This document shows positions 1 through 8,780 of a stretch of DNA of 30,877 nucleotides, one piece after another. The notes below the pieces were generated by a model. That model was not told the DNA's origin and did not search any database. It saw only the letters and a list, made by a program, of their open reading frames with translations. This DNA is from Chloroflexota bacterium (GTDB taxonomy: Bacteria; Chloroflexota; Dehalococcoidia; SM23-28-2; HRBIN24). How positions within the stretch are numbered: position 1 is the stretch's first letter; each line of letters starts with the position of its first letter. The translations under genes were made by a program, and so were the position numbers. The DNA lies in assembly GCA_030550295.1 (NCBI GenBank), contig JAUQPQ010000005.1, positions 1 through 30,877 of the forward strand, given 5' to 3'.

Positions 1-976
1 GGGATATGGGTACGGCCTTATCCCCAAGGAGGGGATGTCGGGCATCCACCAGGCGCAGGAGGGAGGGTTGGGGCAAAAGCCAGTGGGGCTCCTCTCCTGC
101 TCTGGGAAGGGGGGCCTTCAGGTGGTCAGCCAGTCGGGCCTTAGCCAGCGCCAAGTCTAGGCGGGCCAATATGAGGACTGCCTTTACTATGGCCCTAGCC
201 TCCTCGCCTACCAGGGCCGAGAGGCGACGCAAGACCCTCTCTGCTTCTCGCTCCTCCTCTAGCTGGAGCTCTCGCCATCGGTTAGCCTCGTCTACTACTT
301 CCAGGGGCTCTAAGAACACCGTCGCTCCAGAGGAGGAGAGGTCGTGGACGATGCCCGGGATAAGGTGGCGCATCTCCACGCGCACCGGCAGGACGTAGCG
401 GCCCTGGCGCATGGTGATGATGGGCTCCTGCAGGGCCTTCCTTCCTACCGGCGAAGAGGCGATACGCTCGAGATGGGCCAAGAGGCGGTCATGGGCCTGC
501 TTTACTTCCTTCCGAATCTGGCGGAGGACGGGACTTGCATCATCTTTCACCTGGCCTCTTAAATCGATGGCTTCATCTATCTGGGTTATAAGGGGGGTGA
601 GTTCCCCTATTCCCCGGCTTAAGGACGCCAGGACAGGGAGCCTCTCCTTGAGGGCACCTAAAAGGCCCTTAATAGAGCGGGCCAAACCAAGGGTGGTGGC
701 TATGTCCCGTAACTCTTGGGGGACAAGGACGTGCCCCTTGGCTGCCTGGCGTGCCAGTTCGCGCACGTCGGTGGCCGATGCCAAAGAGAGGTGAGGGCGC
801 AGGGAGAGGAGGTGCCGCGCCTCTCCTGTCTCCTTCTGCCGGCGCCAGACCTCCTCGTAGCGTGACGAAGGGGAAAGACGGCGGGCCAGCTCTTTGCCCA
901 GGCTAAAGGTGCAGAATCCCTCCAGCAGCTGGAGGATCTTATCTAGCTCAAGGGCCTGTAAGTGCTTGGCCTCCAA
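1..976 (-). CDS. mutS2: Endonuclease MutS2, N-terminal part (runs off left edge)
   Basis: Reading the minus strand from 976 gives an open frame of about 325 codons to the window edge. It begins MEAKHLQALELDKIL and matches the start of MutS2 proteins (LEFDKIL-type opening, then the helical core with PxxxMRQGRYVLPVR and VHDLSSSGATVFLEP). The ATPase and Smr nuclease parts would lie beyond base 1. MutS2 is a MutS paralogue without the mismatch-recognition domain; it acts on branched DNA and, in some bacteria, on collided ribosomes. No ATG fits the start: I chose TTG at 976, which lies 2 bases past the stop of the preceding AMMECR1-fusion gene, so translational coupling is likely; CTG at 982 is an alternative. 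Family assignment is firm, the exact start is not. Confidence 0.9.
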   Translation of the reverse strand, partial: MEAKHLQALELDKILQLLEGFCTFSLGKELARRLSPSSRYEEVWRRQKETGEARHLLSLRPHLSLASATDVRELARQAAKGHVLVPQELRDIATTLGLARSIKGLLGALKERLPVLASLSRGIGELTPLITQIDEAIDLRGQVKDDASPVLRQIRKEVKQAHDRLLAHLERIASSPVGRKALQEPIITMRQGRYVLPVRVEMRHLIPGIVHDLSSSGATVFLEPLEVVDEANRWRELQLEEEREAERVLRRLSALVGEEARAIVKAVLILARLDLALAKARLADHLKAPLPRAGEEPHWLLPQPSLLRLVDARHPLLGDKAVPIS

Positions 977-978
977 GG

Positions 979-2307
979 TCAGGTCAATCGGACGACGGTA
1001 AATCTGTATAGCTCTATGTCCTCTTCCTCGGGCCCTATTCCTGCCTTGGCCTTGGCGATTTCTAATTGCTGTTCGACCGTCTCCACCCCCGGCAGGTCTG
1101 GCAGGAGGAGGCCCTTGCGTGCCCCCTTCTTTACTAGCACCCCGTACCTCTTGGGGTCCAACTCTTGGGGCCCGTTCACCCTCTCTAAAGGCGAGAGTAC
1201 GTCTACCGAATACTCTAGCTCTTTTAGCTCTTGGGGGGTCACAGGGAGGAAGCGAGGATCATTGGTGGCGCTCTCAATGGCTCGGTCTACCACCTCCTGG
1301 GCTAGGTTGGAGCAGGTAGGGACTGTCGTCCCTATGCATCCTCTGAGGGAACCGTCCCGTCGCTTAATGGAGACGAAGACCCCTGCCTGTTCAGGCAGCC
1401 CCGCCAAGGCCTCAGGGGCGACGTTGGGTTCCACCCTTTCCCCCTTGAGGATGTACGTCTCTACTGCTTCCTTGGCCAACCTGACCAAGGGATGGGAAGG
1501 TTTCCCCTCTTCGCCCACCTCTACCGCTACCACCATGTAACCTACCCCCCATGGCCCCTCATGGGAGAGGACACGGGGCCTGACTGCCAGGTCGTCAAGG
1601 GCCCCCATGAGGAAGCTGAGGGAGGGGACGGCATCGTCCCCGGCCCGCTCCCGCAGGTCGTTAGGTGTAGAAAGGAGAAGTTCTACGTCCCAGCGGGCCA
1701 TAGCCTCTTCCAGGCGGCGGTCTAGCTCTGGCCCTGCAGGGTCAAACCCATATGGGCCAGCAGGGGAAAGGCGGTGGGATAGGTCAGCACTAGCGATGAT
1801 GGCTGCTGGTCTTCCCATTTTGTCCAGGGCCCTTCGAACTGCTTGGCCAAGGCGGAAGTGTTCCCTGGGCGAAAGGAAGGAGACGTTCATGACTACCAGG
1901 CGGGCATCTTTCAGGCCAGGGCGCAGGTAATAGAGGGGTACCGTGCATGACCAGTCTAGGTCCCAATCCCGCACGTGCCAGATGGGAAGGCCGTCCCGGG
2001 CTGCTTCCTCGCTGATGGCCTGGGCGGCCTCCAGATCTACAGGGAAGCGAAGGCGCACCTGATAAGCGCCCCATTGGGAGAAGTCGCCCTCTGCCCAGGG
2101 AGAAACTAGGAGGGCAAAGGCATCTGGACGTAGGGGGCCGTGGGTGGCCATAAGGACGGCCACCTGTGGGGCATGGGTCTCCAGTTCCCGGGCCACCTGG
2201 CTCAAGGCCTGCAGGGTACGCCACACCTCTTTCTCCCTCCCCCGGCCTACCTCTGGGATGATGATGGGGGGATGGGGAGATACGCAGGCATAGCAGATGG
2301 CTGTCAT
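979..2307 (-). CDS. LigB-like dioxygenase domain fused to AMMECR1 domain (AmmeMemoRadiSam system protein A type)
   Basis: 442 residues with two domains. Residues 1-265 resemble the class III extradiol dioxygenase (LigB/Memo) fold, with His12 in SPHPP, His56 in ATHGP and SADLSH near 173-178 as likely metal-site motifs. Residues 270-442 are an AMMECR1 domain with its signature LRGCIGT at 321-327. Bacterial AMMECR1 proteins belong to the AmmeMemoRadiSam set (AMMECR1, Memo, radical SAM), whose reaction I do not know to be settled. No radical SAM gene is in this window. The gene sits between selA (10 bases upstream) and mutS2 (2 bases downstream), probably in one transcript. Domain calls are firm; biological role is open. 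Confidence 0.88.
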   Translation of the reverse strand: MTAICYACVSPHPPIIIPEVGRGREKEVWRTLQALSQVARELETHAPQVAVLMATHGPLRPDAFALLVSPWAEGDFSQWGAYQVRLRFPVDLEAAQAISEEAARDGLPIWHVRDWDLDWSCTVPLYYLRPGLKDARLVVMNVSFLSPREHFRLGQAVRRALDKMGRPAAIIASADLSHRLSPAGPYGFDPAGPELDRRLEEAMARWDVELLLSTPNDLRERAGDDAVPSLSFLMGALDDLAVRPRVLSHEGPWGVGYMVVAVEVGEEGKPSHPLVRLAKEAVETYILKGERVEPNVAPEALAGLPEQAGVFVSIKRRDGSLRGCIGTTVPTCSNLAQEVVDRAIESATNDPRFLPVTPQELKELEYSVDVLSPLERVNGPQELDPKRYGVLVKKGARKGLLLPDLPGVETVEQQLEIAKAKAGIGPEEEDIELYRFTVVRLT

Positions 2308-2317
2308 GCCGTTAAAA

Positions 2318-3685
2318 TTATAGCTCAGCCTTAAGGGCCTTTCTCACCGCCTGCACAAGGTCGTCGTCTTGTTCGGGGGGCACGGTGCGAGGGTCCAGGA
2401 TGAGGGCATCGGCCTCTATGCGGCCCACTACGGGTGGAAGGCCTTGGCGTAGGCGTTGGGCCAGGGCGGTCACCCATCCTCCCCTGCCAGGGATGGCCAA
2501 TACGGCGGTAGGTACTCCCTCACCAGGCAGGCTCCCTCCCCCCACCATAGACAGAGACGGGCGCACCTCGGTGGCATATCTTATGGCCTGGGCCCATCTT
2601 CTGGCCCTTGTCTCAACCTCTTGCAGGGGTGTGGCGATCATGCGCCACACAGGTACCTTCGCAAGGGCCTCGCCACGCAGGTAGTGTAGGAGGGTTACCT
2701 GTAGGGCAGCCAAATTCGCCTTATCGATGCGCACGGCGCGGGCCAAGGGATGGCGTCTCATGGCCTCTATGGGGGTACGGCGCCCAACTATTATCCCCGC
2801 CTGGGGGCCTCCTAAAAGCTTGTCCCCTGAAAAGAAGACCAGGTCCGCACCTGCCTTTATAGCGTCCTGAGGCCTGGGCTCGTAGGCAAGACCGAACTGG
2901 GTGGTCTCCAGCAGGCATCCTGAACCTAGGTCGTCCAGCAGAAGGAGGCCGCGCTGGTGGGCGAGCTGGGCTAGCTCCTCTAGGGTGACACGGTGAACGA
3001 ACCCCACGATGCGAAAGTTGCTGGCGTGCACCCTTAGGATGGCTGCTGTCTCAGGACCTATGGCCTGCTCATAGTCTCGCAGGTAAGTGCGGTTGGTGGT
3101 GCCCACGTCCACAAGCCTGGCCCCCGACTGGGCCAACACCTCAGGTATGCGAAAGCCGCCCCCTATCTCTACCGCCTCCCCTCGGGAGACGAGGACCTCC
3201 CTTCCGCGGCAGAGGGCGGCCAAGGCTAAGAGGACGGCGGCGGCGTTATTGTTTACCACCAAGGCCCCTTCGGCCCCCGTGAGACGACAGAGGAGGGTCT
3301 CCACATGGGACTGCCTGGATCCGCGCTCGCCACTGGCCAAGTCTAGCTCCAGGTTGCTGTATCCGCGGCAAACCTCTTCCATCGCCAAAAGGGCCTCTTG
3401 GGAAAGGGGTGCCCTACCTAGGTTGGTGTGGACTATGACGCCTGTAGCGTTGATCACCCCGCGCAAGGTGGGGGAGAGGATGGCCAAGGCCCGGTGAAGG
3501 ACCGACTCTACCAGCTGGTCGCTTTCTGGGGGAGTAAGGCCACGCGAGATAGCCTCCCTTGCCTCCTTCAGCACCTCCCGTACCAGCTCTTTAAGGATGG
3601 TGCTATCCACCCCCAGGCCTTTAAGGCGGGGGTCACCCAGAAGACGGTCCACGCTGGGCAAGAGGCGATGCGGGATCCTTGGCAC
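2318..3685 (-). CDS. selA: L-seryl-tRNA(Sec) selenium transferase
   Basis: 455 residues, full family length. SelA is a PLP enzyme that converts Ser-tRNA(Sec) to Sec-tRNA(Sec) with selenophosphate. Visible hallmarks are the N-terminal SVDRLL segment, INATGVIVHTNLGRAPLS (78-95), the NNNAAAV loop near 145-151, and the PLP lysine in FFSGDKLLGGPQAG, Lys289. The start is GTG at 3685 (rc of CAC); a purine-rich AAAGGG precedes it. It is the first gene of a minus-strand run with the AMMECR1 fusion and mutS2. selB, selC, selD and any gene with an in-frame Sec TGA were not found in the window. Divergent from the aminotransferase gene, 81 bases apart. Confidence 0.95.
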   Translation of the reverse strand: MPRIPHRLLPSVDRLLGDPRLKGLGVDSTILKELVREVLKEAREAISRGLTPPESDQLVESVLHRALAILSPTLRGVINATGVIVHTNLGRAPLSQEALLAMEEVCRGYSNLELDLASGERGSRQSHVETLLCRLTGAEGALVVNNNAAAVLLALAALCRGREVLVSRGEAVEIGGGFRIPEVLAQSGARLVDVGTTNRTYLRDYEQAIGPETAAILRVHASNFRIVGFVHRVTLEELAQLAHQRGLLLLDDLGSGCLLETTQFGLAYEPRPQDAIKAGADLVFFSGDKLLGGPQAGIIVGRRTPIEAMRRHPLARAVRIDKANLAALQVTLLHYLRGEALAKVPVWRMIATPLQEVETRARRWAQAIRYATEVRPSLSMVGGGSLPGEGVPTAVLAIPGRGGWVTALAQRLRQGLPPVVGRIEADALILDPRTVPPEQDDDLVQAVRKALKAEL

Positions 3686-3716
3686 GGCCCTTTCCCGCCC
3701 CTATTGTATATCGCCC

Positions 3717-3745
3717 TTGACCCTCAATTGGGCCCACCTTAAGAT
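3717..3745 (+). promoter_or_regulatory. Promoter of the aminotransferase-serA operon
   Basis: TTGACC (3717-3722), a 17-base spacer and TAAGAT (3740-3745) form a reasonable sigma-70-type promoter. Transcription would start near 3752. A Shine-Dalgarno AAAGGAGG (3755-3762) lies 4 bases before GTG 3767, giving a leader of only about 15 bases. Placement in the selA/aminotransferase gap supports the call; no experimental support. Confidence 0.55.
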
Positions 3746-3766
3746 GGAGGACTGAAAGGAGGCCCC

Positions 3767-4864
3767 GTGAACCTGCGCATACCTGGCCCCACTCCCTGTC
3801 CACCCCAAGTACTAGAGGCTACGGCAAAGCCTATGATCGACCACCGTAGCCCCCAATTTGCTGAGCTTTTAAACGACGTCGTTCGGCGCCTTAAGTGGTT
3901 CTACAAGACCCAGGGCGATGTGCTGATCCTTACTGCTTCGGGCACTGGGGGGATGGAGGCAGCCGTCGTCAACACCCTCTCCCCGGGGGACAAGGTTTTA
4001 GCAGTGACCATCGGCGCCTTTGGTGATCGATTCGCTGCCATCGCCCAAACCTATGGGGCCGAGGTGGTACGTCTAGAATACGAGTGGGGTAAGGCTGCCG
4101 ATCCTGAAGATATACGCCGCTCCCTACAGGAAGATCCGGCAATAAAGGCTGTGCTCGTCACCCATAACGAGACATCCACAGGGGTGACTAACCCCTTGCC
4201 GGAGATAGCCAGGGTGGTCAAGGAGCATGAGAAGCTCCTTTTGGTAGATGCAGTGAGCTCCCTTGGGGCCCTCCCTGTAGAGACCGATGCCTGGGGCCTA
4301 GACGTGGTGGTGACCGGCTCCCAAAAAGGGTGGATGGTGCCGCCAGGCCTGGCCTTTGTATCTATGAGCCAGGAGGCCTGGAATGCCTACACCAAGGCCA
4401 AGATGCCCCGCTTCTATCTGGACTTGGGGCGCCACAAGGACTACCTGGAAAGGGGGCAGACCCCTTGGACCCCTGCCCTATCTATCCTCTATGGCCTGCA
4501 GGTGGCTCTTCAGATGATGGGAGAGGAGGGCCTTGAGAAGATAATCGCTCGTCACGCCTATATCGGACGGCTGACGCGGGAAGGGGTTAAGGCCCTGGGC
4601 CTAAACCTTCTGGCCGATGAGGCTTACGCCTCTAACACGGTCACGGCGGTAAAGGTGCCTGCTGGGATAGACGTCCGCACCTTGCGCCGCCTGCTGCAGG
4701 AGGAGCATGGGGTGGTGGTGGCCGGAGGTCAGGGCAAGTTACAGGGGCAGATCTTCCGCATCGGCCACCTAGGGTGGGTCACAGAGGACGATGTACGCCA
4801 AGTCCTAGATGCCCTGGCCCAGGTCTTGCCCAAGGTTGGGTTCCAGGTCCCCATCCGCCCCTGA
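3767..4864 (+). CDS. Class-V PLP aminotransferase (alanine/serine-glyoxylate type), probably in serine biosynthesis
   Basis: 365 residues of the alanine-glyoxylate/serine-glyoxylate aminotransferase group (fold type I PLP enzymes). It opens with NLRIPGPTPCPPQVLEA, has the ASGTGGMEA phosphate-binding loop, LLVDAVSSLGALP with the PLP-ring Asp, and the Schiff-base lysine in TGSQKGWMVPPG. GTG start at 3767 with AAAGGAGG just upstream. Its TGA stop overlaps the ATG of serA, so the two are co-translated. In several lineages lacking classical SerC an enzyme of this group next to serA is thought to make O-phosphoserine from 3-phosphohydroxypyruvate; here that is inference from context. Glyoxylate transamination is the main alternative. 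Confidence 0.85.
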   Translation: MNLRIPGPTPCPPQVLEATAKPMIDHRSPQFAELLNDVVRRLKWFYKTQGDVLILTASGTGGMEAAVVNTLSPGDKVLAVTIGAFGDRFAAIAQTYGAEVVRLEYEWGKAADPEDIRRSLQEDPAIKAVLVTHNETSTGVTNPLPEIARVVKEHEKLLLVDAVSSLGALPVETDAWGLDVVVTGSQKGWMVPPGLAFVSMSQEAWNAYTKAKMPRFYLDLGRHKDYLERGQTPWTPALSILYGLQVALQMMGEEGLEKIIARHAYIGRLTREGVKALGLNLLADEAYASNTVTAVKVPAGIDVRTLRRLLQEEHGVVVAGGQGKLQGQIFRIGHLGWVTEDDVRQVLDALAQVLPKVGFQVPIRP

Positions 4865-6453
4865 TGCCCATGCAAGGCCACGTCCTAATTTGTGACCCTA
4901 TCGCCCAAGATGGCGTCCAGCGTTTAAGGGAGGCTGGGCTCCAGGTGGAGGAGCGATTCGGCCTCAGCCCTGAGGAGCTAGTCCAGATCGTTCCTACTTA
5001 TGTGGCCCTCATAGTGCGCAGCCAGACCCAGGTGACGGCCCCGGTGATCCAGGCCGGACGCTCTCTGCAGGTCATCGCCCGGGCAGGGACAGGGGTAGAC
5101 AACATCGACGTGGCTGCAGCAACGGAGAGGGGGATCATCGTCGTCAATGCTCCCACGGGCAATGTGGTCTCGGCAGCGGAGCACACCATAGCCCTCATGA
5201 TGGCTTTGGCCCGTCAAATCCCCCAGGCCGATGTGTCCTTACGGCAGGGCAAGTGGGAACGGCAACGCTTCATGGGGGTAGAGGTGAGGGGGAAGACCCT
5301 AGGGATAATTGGCCTGGGCCAGGTAGGTTGTGAGGTGGCCCGTAGGGCCAAGGGTTTGGAGATGCGCCTCATAGCCTACGACCCCTATGTTTCCCAGGAG
5401 AGGGCGCGCATGCTGGGGGTAGAGTTGGTGGAGCTGGCAGAGCTTCTGCGCCAGTCGGACTTCATCACCATCCATACCCCCCTTACTGAGACAACCCGTG
5501 GGCTTATTGGGGAAGATGAGCTTAGGGCCATGAAGCCCACTGCCCGCCTCATCAATACCGCCCGTGGAGGGATAGTGGACGAAGAGGCCCTAGTAAAGGC
5601 CTTGCGCGAGGGGTGGATCGCTGGGGCGGCCTTGGACGTCTTCTCCCAGGAGCCCCTCACTCAGCACCCCCTCTTTGGCCTGGAGAACGTGGTCCTAACT
5701 CCCCATCTAGGGGCCTCTACGGCTGAAGCCCAAGAGCGGGTGGCCATTGACGTGGCTGAACAGGTTGTCGCTGTCCTGCGTGGGGAACCTGCCCGATACG
5801 CCGTCAATGCCCCCCTTATACCCCCTGAGACTCTCTCCTTCTTGGCCCCCTATATGGCAGTGGCCGGCCGTGCCGCTTCCCTCGCCATCCAGCTCTGTGA
5901 AGGGCAAATGGGGGAGGTCCAAGTCTACTACTATGGCGACCTGGCCTCCCACGATACTACTCCCCTTAGGGCCGCTGTGGTAAAGGGGCTCCTCTCGGCC
6001 ATTACCGAGGAACACGTCAACATGGTGAACGTAGATATCATCATCAGGAGACGAGGCCTACGCATAACCGAGCATCACGGCCCCGCCCACGAGACTTATG
6101 CCAATCTTATCACCGTGGTCATCGCTGGCCCTGGTGGGCGCACCTCCGTTTCTGGTACCCTGGCCCATGACGGCCCCCACATCGTATCCGTTAACGAGTT
6201 CTGGGTGGATATCCCGCCAGGTGAGGGGTATCTGCTAGTGTGCGAGAACCTGGACCGGCCGGGGATGATAGGTGCGGTGGGGACCTTGCTAGGGAGGTAC
6301 GATGTAAACATCAGCTTCATGAACGTGGGGCGACATGAGCGGCGGGGTCGTGCCCTTATGGTTTTGGCCCTTGACGAGCCCCTAACGCCAGAGCAGCTGA
6401 AGGCCGTCCGCCAGATCCCGGATATATATTCGGCGCGTCTGGTGCGCCTTTAG
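4864..6453 (+). CDS. serA: D-3-phosphoglycerate dehydrogenase
   Basis: 529 residues from ATG 4864, matching the long SerA type. It oxidises 3-phosphoglycerate to 3-phosphohydroxypyruvate with NAD, the first step to serine. Order: substrate domain, NAD-binding domain with GLGQVG at 150-155 and Asp173 (AYDPYV), catalytic Arg234 (NTARGGIVDE), Glu263 (SQEP) and His281 (TPHLGAST), an intervening ASB-type domain about 315-450, and a C-terminal ACT domain (LLVCENLDRPGMIG onward) for feedback control by serine. A longer frame back to 4774 exists, but ATG 4864 overlaps the upstream stop (ATGA) and places the mature start correctly; ATG 4870 is possible too. Ends convergent with the DUF1015 gene, overlapping 4 bases. 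Confidence 0.95.
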   Translation: MPMQGHVLICDPIAQDGVQRLREAGLQVEERFGLSPEELVQIVPTYVALIVRSQTQVTAPVIQAGRSLQVIARAGTGVDNIDVAAATERGIIVVNAPTGNVVSAAEHTIALMMALARQIPQADVSLRQGKWERQRFMGVEVRGKTLGIIGLGQVGCEVARRAKGLEMRLIAYDPYVSQERARMLGVELVELAELLRQSDFITIHTPLTETTRGLIGEDELRAMKPTARLINTARGGIVDEEALVKALREGWIAGAALDVFSQEPLTQHPLFGLENVVLTPHLGASTAEAQERVAIDVAEQVVAVLRGEPARYAVNAPLIPPETLSFLAPYMAVAGRAASLAIQLCEGQMGEVQVYYYGDLASHDTTPLRAAVVKGLLSAITEEHVNMVNVDIIIRRRGLRITEHHGPAHETYANLITVVIAGPGGRTSVSGTLAHDGPHIVSVNEFWVDIPPGEGYLLVCENLDRPGMIGAVGTLLGRYDVNISFMNVGRHERRGRALMVLALDEPLTPEQLKAVRQIPDIYSARLVRL

Positions 6454-7715
6454 AGGTGGAAGGGGTAGAAGAGGGCCCCCGCAGGGATCTTAGGATAAAA
6501 GTAAGTGCTCTTGGGAGGCATACGCACTCCTGCATCGGCCAGGGAGATCACTTGGGATAAGGGGGCAGGGTTCACAAATAGGGCATAGCTGAATTCACCT
6601 GACTTAACTCGATGCAGGGCCTCGTGGGCGTCGGGGGTGTAGCTTAGTTCCTTGCTGTCCCTGGCCACCTGCACGCCAAGGCCATGGGCGATGACTACGT
6701 ATCGGGCCACGGCTGCGTCTACCGTTCGCCACTGGGGTGGGCTGTCAGGTGGCAAGAGCCGGCTTACTGCCTCCAGGTCTAGCGCCGACATCAAATAAAA
6801 GTCGGGCGAGGAGGAAGAAGCTAACCCTATGGTGGTGACCCCTTTCCCCCTTTGGGCCAGCAGCGCCAGCAGCGCCTCCAGGGTGGGCACTGTCTCTATG
6901 TCCAAGAAGGGCATAAGGCGGTCTAGGGCCATCTCTAGGGGTACAGGACTTTTCACGAGTTGGTGGAGAGGTAGAAGGAGGAGTCCTGGAGCCTGGGCGG
7001 CCACAAGGCCCATGAGGACGAAGTTCTCCGGTTCTTCCCCTGTCCAGATAGGGGTGCGTCTCTCATCTCTGTAGGCAAGGCCTGTCTCGTATCGGTGGTG
7101 GCCGTCGGCGATGTATATGCGCAAGGGGGCGAAGGCCTTCGTTATAGCCTCCACCCTGTCTTGGGATGTGGTTCGAAGGAGCCTGTAGCGGTTTCTTTCG
7201 GCGTCTTGAAAGGTGGCTAGTTCCTCCCAACCTTCGTCCCCTGCTATGGAAGTGGTGGTGTCTTGGGTCTCCTGGTATAGGCCGAAAACGGGGCTCACCT
7301 GCACTCTTAGCGCCCTTAACAGGCGTAGGCGGTCCTCCTTGGGTGCCTTGAGGGTATGCTCGTGGGGGAGGATTATCCCCTCCTCCCAGGGCAGTAGGCG
7401 GACTCGTGCCATAAGGGCCCTGCGCTGTAAGATGGCCCCTTGGTGGGTAAACTGCTGCTCTAGCATGTAGAAGGCGGGGTCTGGGTCCACGGCGACTATT
7501 TTTTGGCTTTGCCAGCGCTGGAGGGTAGCGGCCGCTTCCTGGTAGGCTTCGTCCCCGTGGCCTGGCACCTCTAGGTGGATGGCGTTATAAGGGCTCTGTC
7601 GCCTTAGGGCCTCTACCTGCTGGGGTGAGACTACGTCGAAAGGGGGGCATAAAAGGGCTCCCAAGTCTAGTTGAGGGGTGTAGCGTAGGGCCCGCAGGGG
7701 CCTTACATCGGCCAT
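6450..7715 (-). CDS. DUF1015 family protein
   Basis: 421 residues, full length for DUF1015. Characteristic stretches are PLRALRYTP at the start, CPPFDVVSPQQ, LPHEHTLKAPKEDRL, IYIADGHHRYETGLAYRDE and the closing MPPKSTYFYPKIPAG. No signal peptide or membrane segment, so cytosolic. The biochemical role of DUF1015 is not established to my knowledge. Its end-to-end position with serA is noteworthy because DUF1015 genes tend, as I recall, to sit near serine-biosynthesis genes. ATG 7715 has no clear ribosome site and follows the 66-aa gene by 7 bases, suggesting coupled translation. Confidence 0.88.
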   Translation of the reverse strand: MADVRPLRALRYTPQLDLGALLCPPFDVVSPQQVEALRRQSPYNAIHLEVPGHGDEAYQEAAATLQRWQSQKIVAVDPDPAFYMLEQQFTHQGAILQRRALMARVRLLPWEEGIILPHEHTLKAPKEDRLRLLRALRVQVSPVFGLYQETQDTTTSIAGDEGWEELATFQDAERNRYRLLRTTSQDRVEAITKAFAPLRIYIADGHHRYETGLAYRDERRTPIWTGEEPENFVLMGLVAAQAPGLLLLPLHQLVKSPVPLEMALDRLMPFLDIETVPTLEALLALLAQRGKGVTTIGLASSSSPDFYLMSALDLEAVSRLLPPDSPPQWRTVDAAVARYVVIAHGLGVQVARDSKELSYTPDAHEALHRVKSGEFSYALFVNPAPLSQVISLADAGVRMPPKSTYFYPKIPAGALFYPFHL

Positions 7716-7722
7716 GGGCGTG

Positions 7723-7923
7723 TCACAGTCTTGGGGGAGGGAGCTCCTCCACCTCGGCCTCTATGTATGGGTTGCCATAACGGTCCCTCTTGATCTCGGC
7801 CGAGATCACCCGGGCCCGCACCAGCCGTCCGTCTTCCCAGTAGGTCACCTGCTGGCCTACTACCTTCTCGGCGATGATGCGCAAGGTCTTTTCGTCGACA
7901 GGGAATCGGAAGGGCCTTTTCAT
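7723..7923 (-). CDS. Small hypothetical protein, 66 aa
   Basis: Begins MKRPFRFPVDEKTLRIIAEKVVGQ and continues as alternating hydrophobic/charged strands (VTYWEDGRLVRARVISAEIKRD), which suggests a small beta-barrel (SH3-like) fold. Not recognised as a named family. A weak AAGG precedes ATG 7923. It is preferred over the plus-strand frame at 7714-7938 because its composition is protein-like and it forms an operon with the DUF1015 gene, ending 7 bases before that start. It could be an accessory to that protein; this is inference. Confidence 0.6.
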   Translation of the reverse strand: MKRPFRFPVDEKTLRIIAEKVVGQQVTYWEDGRLVRARVISAEIKRDRYGNPYIEAEVEELPPPRL

Positions 7924-8005
7924 TACCTTGGCTGGTAACCTAATATCATGATGGGCCTAAGGGGGGCTTTTTGCAACATGTCATCCTTTCTACCGTGGTG
8001 ACCTC

Positions 8006-8770
8006 ATGGAGCGTCCCTTTGCAGGTAAAGTGGCGGTGGTGACGGGAGCTTCCCGGGGCATCGGCAGAGCTACGGCCATCGCTTTGGCCGAGGCGGGGGC
8101 CAAGGTTGTCTTGGCTGCCCGTAGCACCTCTCAATCACCTGGCAAGCTCCCTGGAACCATCGATGAGACGGCCCGCCAGATAGAGGCAATAGGTGGCGTG
8201 GCCTTGGCTGTGCCCACCGATGTCTCCCGCGATGACGAAGTGGAGGCCTTAGTGGAGCGCACCCTACGGGAGATGGGCCAGGTGGACATTTTGGTGAACA
8301 ATGCGGCCATCAACTACCCCTATCTGCTGGTGGAGACCCCTATGCGCCGCTGGGACCTGGTCCTCAATGTGAATCTAAGGGGGACGGTATTGTGCACTAA
8401 GGCCTTTCTACCTTATCTGCTGGAGCGCCGTCAGGGCACCATCATTAACCTTTCATCGTATCTGGCTGTCGTCCCCTTCCCCCGCACGTTGGCCTATTCC
8501 GTCTCCAAGATAGCCATTGAGAAGTTTACAGAGGGGCTGGGGAAGGAGTTGGCAGGCACCGGCGTCTCTGTCAACTGCCTTCGCATCGAGGTGAATATCG
8601 CCACTGAGGGATGGACGTATCTCAATCCCAATGTAGACACGTCTAGCTGGGAAAAGCCGGAGGTGGCAGCGGAGGCGATCCTATGGCTTGCTGCCCAGCC
8701 CCCCTCTTTCAACGGCAGGATAGTGACGATAGAAGAGGTGCGAAACCTCCGGGCCCAGGCTCCCTCTTAA
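8006..8770 (+). CDS. Short-chain dehydrogenase/reductase (HSDL2-like)
   Basis: 254 residues, classical SDR size. Cofactor motif TGASRGIG at 13-20, NNAA at 98-101, Asn123, catalytic Ser151, Tyr164 and Lys168 (YSVSK). Arg39 after the second strand (AARS) suggests NADP preference. The insert SPGKLPGTIDETARQIEAIGG is typical of the hydroxysteroid-dehydrogenase-like-2 branch, whose substrate is unclear; a 3-oxoacyl or 3-hydroxyacyl substrate is plausible because the operon facing it handles acyl chains. ATG 8006 follows a weak GGTG. It is transcribed alone and converges on the lipoprotein gene 10 bases away. Confidence 0.9.
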   Translation: MERPFAGKVAVVTGASRGIGRATAIALAEAGAKVVLAARSTSQSPGKLPGTIDETARQIEAIGGVALAVPTDVSRDDEVEALVERTLREMGQVDILVNNAAINYPYLLVETPMRRWDLVLNVNLRGTVLCTKAFLPYLLERRQGTIINLSSYLAVVPFPRTLAYSVSKIAIEKFTEGLGKELAGTGVSVNCLRIEVNIATEGWTYLNPNVDTSSWEKPEVAAEAILWLAAQPPSFNGRIVTIEEVRNLRAQAPS

Positions 8771-8780
8771 ATAGCCTTCG

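Noticed and set aside
1..800. Plus-strand frames at 6-398, 344-562 and 411-794
   Set aside because: They are shadows of the mutS2 frame on the minus strand, which has clear family motifs.
4774..4863. In-frame extension of serA from 4774
   Set aside because: It lies in the 3' part of the aminotransferase gene in another frame and reads as Pro/Gly-rich non-family sequence; ATG 4864 overlaps the stop as expected for coupled genes.
7714..7938. Plus-strand frame opposite the 66-aa gene
   Set aside because: Composition is not protein-like and it collides with the operon structure of the minus strand.
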